DNA of 64,000 nucleotides from an uncultured Bacteroidales bacterium (GTDB lineage Bacteria; Bacteroidota; Bacteroidia; Bacteroidales; F082), in assembly GCA_946184615.1 (NCBI GenBank), contig CAMHFN010000002.1, positions 1 to 64,000 on the forward strand, read 5' to 3'. How positions within the stretch are numbered: position 1 is the first letter of the stretch; each line of letters begins with the position of its first letter. Below, one piece after another: positions 59,270-64,000 of this stretch. The notes beneath the pieces are model-generated. The model had not been told where the DNA came from, did not search any database, and was given only the letters and a program-made list of their open reading frames with translations. A program made the position numbers and the translations under genes.

Positions 59270-60058
59270 CTATCCTTCCCATTCTGGTTTCCTTTTCTCG
59301 AAAAACGCCGCCATGCCTTCCTGGCCAGCCTTTGAGATGCGTTGCTTGGCGATAATCAAAGAAGTTTGATGAAATAGGGGATCCATGGGGTCGATGCTGC
59401 CATCGACAAGGCGAAGCAGTTGCTTGCATTCGGCCACGGCATCGGGCGAGGTGTGCATGAAGTGTTCGATGTACTGACGTTCCATGTCGATGAGGCGCGA
59501 CTCGTCAACCACAGCGTTGACCAAATGAAAACGTAAGGCTTCCTCTGCATAGAACAATTGACCTGTGAGCATCAGTTCTTTGGCTGCGGTATGACCGATG
59601 CGTCGTACCACAAAAGGAGATATGGTAGCGGGTGTGATGCCCAGCCTCACCTCTGAAAAGGCGAATTTGGTCTTGGCCTCAGCGATGACGATATCGGAGG
59701 CGGCCACGATGCCGTTGGCCCCGCCAATGCAGGCTCCGTGGACTACAGTCACGACCGCCTTGTCGCAGAAATAAATGGTTTGAAACAACTTTGAAAGTCT
59801 TTCGGCGTCCGCCACATTCTGTTCCTGACTGAAGCTGGCCATCGACTTCATGTAGGCCAAATCGGCCCCGGCACAGAACGACTTGCCGTTGCCCTTGAGG
59901 ATGACGACACGGATGTCATCGCGGCTGCTGAGCCATCCGAAAGCCTCGGTGAGCTCACGGATCATCTCGGGATTCAAAGCATTGCGCACCTCAGGTCGGT
60001 CGAGGTTAATCCATGCCATGCTTTCCCCCAATTGTATTTTAATCGTTTTGAATTCCAT
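59270..60058 (-). CDS. Enoyl-CoA hydratase, LiuC (methylglutaconyl-CoA hydratase) type
   Basis: 262 residues from ATG 60058 (MEFKTIKIQLGESM); the frame to 60142 is not needed. Crotonase motifs: SFCAGADLAYMKSM (oxyanion), HGACIGGANGIVAASDIVIA (oxyanion/Asp), and SEVRLGITPATISPFVVRRIG, the last matching methylglutaconyl-CoA hydratases. The first catalytic Glu of the crotonase family appears replaced (N in GGANG), as in several LiuC-type proteins; the second, in SEV, is present. It begins 4 nt after a near-consensus GATTTTTG, so possibly leaderless. Followed by the biotin carboxylase gene. Confidence 0.85.
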   Translation of the reverse strand: MEFKTIKIQLGESMAWINLDRPEVRNALNPEMIRELTEAFGWLSSRDDIRVVILKGNGKSFCAGADLAYMKSMASFSQEQNVADAERLSKLFQTIYFCDKAVVTVVHGACIGGANGIVAASDIVIAEAKTKFAFSEVRLGITPATISPFVVRRIGHTAAKELMLTGQLFYAEEALRFHLVNAVVDESRLIDMERQYIEHFMHTSPDAVAECKQLLRLVDGSIDPMDPLFHQTSLIIAKQRISKAGQEGMAAFFEKRKPEWEG

Positions 60059-60062
60059 GTCG

Positions 60063-60070
60063 CAAAAATC
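60063..60070 (-). promoter_or_regulatory. Near-consensus -7 box at the hydratase start
   Basis: GATTTTTG on the minus strand, then CGAC, then ATG 60058; a TGTG sits 18 nt upstream (60092-60089). One mismatch in each box. Confidence 0.4.
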
Positions 60071-60156
60071 GGAAATTTTGTCAGAAAACACACTTATTTC
60101 GGAAAAAATCTTTTCCTTTGCATAGTATTTGCCGTGTGGCACAAAAACTTTTACGT

Positions 60157-60612
60157 ATGGAAGATGAGAATTTCAGGAAAGAACTGGAGGAGCTTTTCAG
60201 GCTTTTCAAACGTTTGGTCGAAAAAGAATCGTTTGAAGGACTGCCGGGCGTGGATCCCCAACAGCTTGAACAACTGAAAGCCTTCATGGCACAGTTCGAT
60301 GATGTGAAAGACAAGCTCAATGTGGAGATGATTCCCGTGGATCCGTTTTCCAAGATGATGGTTACCACGTTGGTGAAACAGCTTCGCGAGCAGCTGGGTC
60401 CTGAAGCCGAAGAAACCCCATCGGAAACTATCGACGACCTTTTGAGCCGCAAAGAGATAGAGTTACAGGCCCTTTCCGATGCGTCACAACGATACCAGTC
60501 GCTTATTGAGACGATCGATGAACAGCTGAAAAACCCTGAACTTAGCGATGACGAAATCGATGCCCTGCTCGACAAACGCTCCCAAATTTCTTCTAAAATG
60601 TCGGAGATTTGA
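60157..60612 (+). CDS. Hypothetical coiled-coil protein
   Basis: 151 residues from ATG 60157 (MEDENFRKELEELFRLFKRL); the frame extends to a TTG at 60118. No signal peptide. Almost wholly helical and charged, with a long predicted coiled coil at about 105-150 (SDASQRYQSLIETIDEQLKN and on). No family recognised. It stands alone between the divergent hydratase and an outer-membrane protein gene. Confidence 0.65.
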   Translation: MEDENFRKELEELFRLFKRLVEKESFEGLPGVDPQQLEQLKAFMAQFDDVKDKLNVEMIPVDPFSKMMVTTLVKQLREQLGPEAEETPSETIDDLLSRKEIELQALSDASQRYQSLIETIDEQLKNPELSDDEIDALLDKRSQISSKMSEI

Positions 60613-60622
60613 ATTTAATTCC

Positions 60623-60630
60623 TAATTTTG
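60623..60630 (+). promoter_or_regulatory. -7 element of the barrel protein gene
   Basis: TAATTTTG, 28 nt upstream of ATG 60659; no -33 at the usual distance. Confidence 0.5.
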
Positions 60631-60658
60631 CCTTCTTCAACAAAAGAATATCAGAACT

Positions 60659-61342
60659 ATGAAGCGAATCCTTTTTACCCTGGCCGCGCTATTGATGGCC
60701 ACTTGCGCCTCAGCACAACTCATTGCCAACAAGACCGATAATAGATTCACGGTCAATCTGGATTTTTTCAACGACTTCCAAGTCAAGCCGTCTTCCAATT
60801 GGGATGTGCGTATGTTCAGCCAAGGTTTCAGCTGCGCGCTAACCTATAACTTCCCACTCGGTGAAAGTAAAAAACATACCATCAGCGTGGGTTTAGGTTA
60901 TGCTGGACATAATTATTTCTCCTACTCCAGGATTATGAATCCGTATACGAACGATAGTTTGGTATGTGTGCAGTACCGTGAGGACGGCAAGACGGTGGAC
61001 GGATTCAAGCGCTTCAAGGTGAATTGCAACTACATTGAAATTCCCTTTGAACTGCGTTTCCGCATCAAGGACGCCTGGAAGATCGGTGTAGGATTCAAGG
61101 TCGGCTATAATGTGAATGCCAAGACCAAGTTCGTTGGCAATAACGAAGATGGTGTCAGGATTCACGAGAAGCTGAGCTACATTAAAAATGTGGAGGACAT
61201 CGCCTATGCTGCCACATTGCGTGTGGGGTACAAATGGGTGAGTCTTTTTGGAGCCGTTCAACTTTCACCCGTTTTTGTGGTGGGACACGATGCACCAACC
61301 TTCCTTCCCGTGTCGGTGGGTGTCACTTTCGCTCCGTTTTAA
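60659..61342 (+). CDS. Outer-membrane beta-barrel protein (PorT-like)
   Basis: 227 residues. Signal peptide 1-19 (ends CASAQ), then alternating hydrophobic strands (VNLDFFNDFQV, GFSCALTYNFPLG, SVGLGYAGHNYF, EIPFELRFRI, AYAATLRVGYKWV) and a terminal aromatic (FAPF), as in small barrels with the PorT/OmpA-like fold. Function unknown. Convergent with the next barrel gene; they overlap by 4 nt. Confidence 0.75.
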   Translation: MKRILFTLAALLMATCASAQLIANKTDNRFTVNLDFFNDFQVKPSSNWDVRMFSQGFSCALTYNFPLGESKKHTISVGLGYAGHNYFSYSRIMNPYTNDSLVCVQYREDGKTVDGFKRFKVNCNYIEIPFELRFRIKDAWKIGVGFKVGYNVNAKTKFVGNNEDGVRIHEKLSYIKNVEDIAYAATLRVGYKWVSLFGAVQLSPVFVVGHDAPTFLPVSVGVTFAPF

Positions 61343-61980
61343 CGGGCGTGGATGATGGTATAAACCACCGTGGCCTGAAAAGCAATATTGAAATAATGTT
61401 GGAAATAACTGCCTGCGCCTGGCGTTAAACGACAGGGCGTGAGGCTGTTCATGCTCCTGATGTTAATTCCCAGATTATCATTGATGTCGAATTGCAGGCC
61501 CACATCGCCCGTTACGGAAAACAACAGCCAAGAGGGGTTGTCGAAAGCATCCTCAAAATCTGCCGATTGGGTGCCACGGAGCAGGAAGTCGCCACTGAGT
61601 CCGAATTCCAAGGTGATGAAATCAAGCGATTTGCCATTGATGTTCAACTGGGAAAGGTCGTAACGGAACAGGACGGGAAGCTCCACGTAATGCAGCCTGA
61701 TGCTCATGGGCAGCATCCCATAATTCACTTCTTTGCTGTCGGAATGTGCGCCATAGAGTGAATATTTTAGCTCGAACTGCCATGAAGAAGGTCCATCTGA
61801 GGGGATGCGTCCGAAGAAACCTCCCGTGCAGCCTAACTGGTGGAAACCGCCGTAGCCATCGCCATCGATTTGTGAGGTCACGGCACCTGCAATGAGGCCG
61901 CCGTCGAAAGATTGGGCTTGTAAACGTACGCCCGCCAAGATCAAAAAAGCCACAAAGGCTAGGGAAACTATCTTTTTCAT
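61339..61980 (-). CDS. Outer-membrane beta-barrel protein (PorT-like)
   Basis: 213 residues. Signal peptide 1-22 (ends LQAQ), SFDGGLIAGAVTSQIDGDGYGGFHQLGCTGG opening typical of PorT-type barrels, ELPVLFRYDL and a terminal strand ATVVYTIIHAR. Its start overlaps the stop of the MltF-like gene by 4 nt, so they are translationally coupled. Role unknown; PorT itself is a T9SS component, but similarity here is only to the fold. Confidence 0.78.
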   Translation of the reverse strand: MKKIVSLAFVAFLILAGVRLQAQSFDGGLIAGAVTSQIDGDGYGGFHQLGCTGGFFGRIPSDGPSSWQFELKYSLYGAHSDSKEVNYGMLPMSIRLHYVELPVLFRYDLSQLNINGKSLDFITLEFGLSGDFLLRGTQSADFEDAFDNPSWLLFSVTGDVGLQFDINDNLGINIRSMNSLTPCRLTPGAGSYFQHYFNIAFQATVVYTIIHAR

Positions 61981-63029
61981 TCGATGAGGTTTTTATAATG
62001 CGAATAGCGTTTGGTTACTTCCTTTACAAAAAAATACGTCTGTTTTGTAGTGTAAAACTCAACATTATCAATCCAAATATCTGGGTTTTTCCCATGTTTC
62101 TCAGCACGTCGGCGAGCTTCCAGCACGTTCCCCATGCCAGCGTTGTAGGAGGCGAGGATGAAGTTGATCCGTTCGAGGCTATCGGTGATGCTTTCGGGTA
62201 GTTCTCGGTTGAGGTAGCTCAGCAGTTTGACACCGGCTTCCAGTTGGTCTTCAACGGGTGAGTCGTAGTCGATGCCGTATCTTTCCATGGTTACTGGCAT
62301 GAGTTGCATCAGCCCAAAGGCGCCTTTGTCGCTTTCCAGGTCGGGTTTGAAATGTGATTCTTGGTAGATGATAGAGGCGAGCAACCTCCAGTCCCATCCT
62401 GTTTTTTTAGCCTCGGCTCGAATCATGGCATCGTACTGGCTGATGCGGTTGGTGACTTTGAAAGCGGAGTCGCGCTTGAGTTTGCCACCATTGAAATAGC
62501 TATAAAAGGTCTTTCGGAGTTGTTTTTTCTGAAAGTCATCGAGCCAAAGTTGTATGGCAGAGGAGAAGCTGGTGTCGTTGTCTCGGTCGAGGATGACCCA
62601 GGCGAAGGTCTTTCCCGTTTCCGCAGGCAGTTCAAGAGGAAAGTAATGAAAGAGGCTGTCGTAGATGAGGGTGTCGAAAGTGCCAGCGTAGAGGTCGATG
62701 TCTCCGTTCCTCAACCGTTGGAAACAATCTTCAAGGCTGTCGTTAATGCTCAATTGGAGGTTCAGTCCCATAATCTCGCTGAAGTCATCGAGCAGATCGA
62801 AATGAAACCCTGCGGGATGTCCATAAAGGATTCGGTAGTTGACGGGTCCCAAGTTGGTGACGGCCACCAACGTGCCTTCTTCTTCCAGTCGGTCAATGAC
62901 GGTCATCGTGTCGACGGGTAGCTCCTCTTCTACTACCATTTCTACGGGTTCGGGAGGTACTGGGGGATGGCAAGAGACCATCGCCAAGAGGCAACAAAAA
63001 TAGATGAATAGGTGTGAAATCAGTTTCAT
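61977..63029 (-). CDS. MltF-like lytic murein transglycosylase (lipoprotein)
   Basis: 350 residues from ATG 63029. Lipobox LLAMVSC (Cys about 20). A shortened solute-binding-like part (about 50-190; TLVAVTNLGPVNYRILY, DIDLYAGTFD) precedes the SLT domain with the catalytic Glu in IIYQESHFKPDLESDKGAFGLMQLMP. Cleaves peptidoglycan glycan strands. Canonical MltF has a full two-lobed binding domain and is about 100 residues longer, so the regulatory half is reduced here. Coupled to the downstream barrel gene. Confidence 0.88.
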   Translation of the reverse strand: MKLISHLFIYFCCLLAMVSCHPPVPPEPVEMVVEEELPVDTMTVIDRLEEEGTLVAVTNLGPVNYRILYGHPAGFHFDLLDDFSEIMGLNLQLSINDSLEDCFQRLRNGDIDLYAGTFDTLIYDSLFHYFPLELPAETGKTFAWVILDRDNDTSFSSAIQLWLDDFQKKQLRKTFYSYFNGGKLKRDSAFKVTNRISQYDAMIRAEAKKTGWDWRLLASIIYQESHFKPDLESDKGAFGLMQLMPVTMERYGIDYDSPVEDQLEAGVKLLSYLNRELPESITDSLERINFILASYNAGMGNVLEARRRAEKHGKNPDIWIDNVEFYTTKQTYFFVKEVTKRYSHYKNLIE

Positions 63030-63033
63030 GCGG

Positions 63034-63041
63034 CAAAAATA
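63034..63041 (-). promoter_or_regulatory. -7 box 4 nt before the mltF-like ATG
   Basis: TATTTTTG on the minus strand, then CCGC, then ATG 63029. A second element TAATTTTG lies at 63054-63047. Either gives a very short or absent leader. Confidence 0.5.
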
Positions 63042-63092
63042 CGGGTCAAAATTACGGATTATTTCGTAATATTGCAGTCTTATTTTTAGGTT

Positions 63093-64000
63093 ATGGCGAA
63101 GAAGATACAAGATAACAGCCTGTTATATTCGTTGTTGCGCCCCTATGCGGACTTGTGTTCGTGGCGCTCCTACAGGCGTTTCGAGGTGCATGGGCAAGAA
63201 AACCTTCCTAAAGACGGTGCGATTATCTATGGCATCAACCATTCCAATACCTTGATGGATGCCATGGTGGTTTTAGCCACCAGTCATCATAAAAAGGTGT
63301 TCATGGCTCGGGGTGACATCTTTGCCAACCCCACCATAGCGAAAATTTTGAAATTCACCCGAATCCTCCCCTTGTACAGGATACGGAATGGCATCGCTGC
63401 TGTGCGAAACAACACCGAGTCGATGGAACAAGCGGTGGATGTGGTTCACGACAAGGTGGGACTCTATCTGTTTCCCGAAGGCCGTCATCGCACCAAGCAT
63501 TCGTTGTTGCAGTTGAGCAAAGGTATTTTCCATATCGCCATGGACTCCAACAAGGAGTTCGGCAAGGAACAGCCTGTTTATATCGTTCCTGTTGGCATTG
63601 AATATGGGGACTATTTTCGCTATCGTTCCACTTGTATGGTGAACTTTGGTGAGGCCATCAATGTGACGGATTTCATCAATAACAGCACTGAGGAAAACGA
63701 GGCCGTGTTGATGAACCAGTTGCGTGAGATGTTGTGGGAACGGATCACCAGGCTGATTACTTTTATTCCCGATGACGAGGATTATGACCCTACTTGGGAG
63801 ATTGTGAAGATGAAGAACGAGAAGCGGATGGGAGGTCTTTACAAGAAGATGCTTCGTAACCGTGCTACAGTGGAAAAGGTGGAACACTACAAAGAAACGC
63901 ATCCCGAGGAGTCTAAAATATTGTTTTCCAAGGTAATGGATTTTGCTGAACACCGTGTGAAGCAGAAGATTTCTGTCACTTCCACAGCGAAGAAGCGTCC
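63093..64000 (+). CDS. PlsC-like acyltransferase (partial, cut by window end)
   Basis: 302 complete codons from ATG 63093, open at base 64000. Motifs of lysophospholipid acyltransferases: INHSNTLMDAM (H and D about 50-57, with five residues between, as in related proteins of this phylum) and LFPEGRHRTKHSLL (about 130-143). No signal peptide. Adds acyl groups to a glycerophosphate or other lipid precursor; the exact acceptor is not evident. Start chosen because the frame is closed just upstream. Confidence 0.8.
   Translation, partial: MAKKIQDNSLLYSLLRPYADLCSWRSYRRFEVHGQENLPKDGAIIYGINHSNTLMDAMVVLATSHHKKVFMARGDIFANPTIAKILKFTRILPLYRIRNGIAAVRNNTESMEQAVDVVHDKVGLYLFPEGRHRTKHSLLQLSKGIFHIAMDSNKEFGKEQPVYIVPVGIEYGDYFRYRSTCMVNFGEAINVTDFINNSTEENEAVLMNQLREMLWERITRLITFIPDDEDYDPTWEIVKMKNEKRMGGLYKKMLRNRATVEKVEHYKETHPEESKILFSKVMDFAEHRVKQKISVTSTAKKR

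Overview
The window reads as a chromosomal segment of an anaerobic, fermentative Bacteroidota, most likely an uncultured member of the order Bacteroidales. Evidence seen directly: many genes are preceded by the Bacteroidota sigma-ABfr type promoter (TTTG, about 19-20 nt, TAnnTTTG); two secreted proteins end in type IX secretion (T9SS) sorting domains; SPII lipoproteins are abundant; and gene neighbourhoods such as ileS-dksA-lspA and prs-rplY-pth are typical of the phylum. Anaerobic metabolism is indicated by [FeFe]-hydrogenase maturation genes (hydF, hydG, TM1266-type regulator) and a complete Na+-pumping methylmalonyl-CoA decarboxylase operon (propionate formation).

Layout. 1-5.6 kb: end of an FAD oxidoreductase, a DUF5618-like protein, rlmN divergent from a CotH/lamin-tail/T9SS protein, then a NifU-like plus GGGtGRT-protein pair. 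5.7-9.2 kb: tRNA-Leu and the prs-rplY-pth-lipoprotein run. 9.2-13.9 kb: a THUMP rRNA methyltransferase, then gatE-gatD, an amidotransferase regarded as archaeal. 14-18.6 kb: mce-mmdA-mmdD-mmdC-mmdB. 18.6-21.9 kb: lipoprotein / T9SS M1 peptidase operon. 22-24.9 kb: hydrogenase maturation. 24.9-32 kb: an accessory stretch (AAA ATPase-nuclease, a 1334-residue repeat protein, an Rpn/PDDEXK nuclease) bracketed by remnants of FISUMP-like genes. 32-41.5 kb: DPP IV, FMN-binding protein, udk, lipoproteins, tRNA-Gln(CUG), BlaI-M56 sensor pair, glnS. 41.5-50.5 kb: C69 dipeptidase, ribF, asd, lamin-tail protein, phosphoesterase, gpmA, lipoprotein. 50.6-60 kb: lspA, DksA-like, ileS, SPFH protein, acyl-CoA dehydrogenase, biotin-dependent carboxylase, LiuC-like hydratase. 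60-64 kb: coiled-coil protein, two outer-membrane barrels, MltF-like transglycosylase, PlsC-like acyltransferase (cut by the window end).

Two things stand out. First, GatDE (an Asp-RS-insertion GatE and an asparaginase-type GatD with its catalytic Thr-Thr-Asp-Lys set) lies in the same 30 kb as glutaminyl-tRNA synthetase and a tRNA-Gln, so this bacterium appears to hold both routes to Gln-tRNA(Gln). Second, at least fourteen short arrays of tandem 7-nt (sometimes 8-nt) repeats are scattered through the window. Units are related (AAGTTGA, AGTTAAG, GAAGACA, AAATTGA and so on). They sit at gene ends, in leaders, and in frame inside conserved genes (ileS twice, asd, a biotin carboxylase, mmdD), where they code for apparent peptide insertions. 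No CRISPR array, rRNA operon, complete insertion sequence or prophage was seen.
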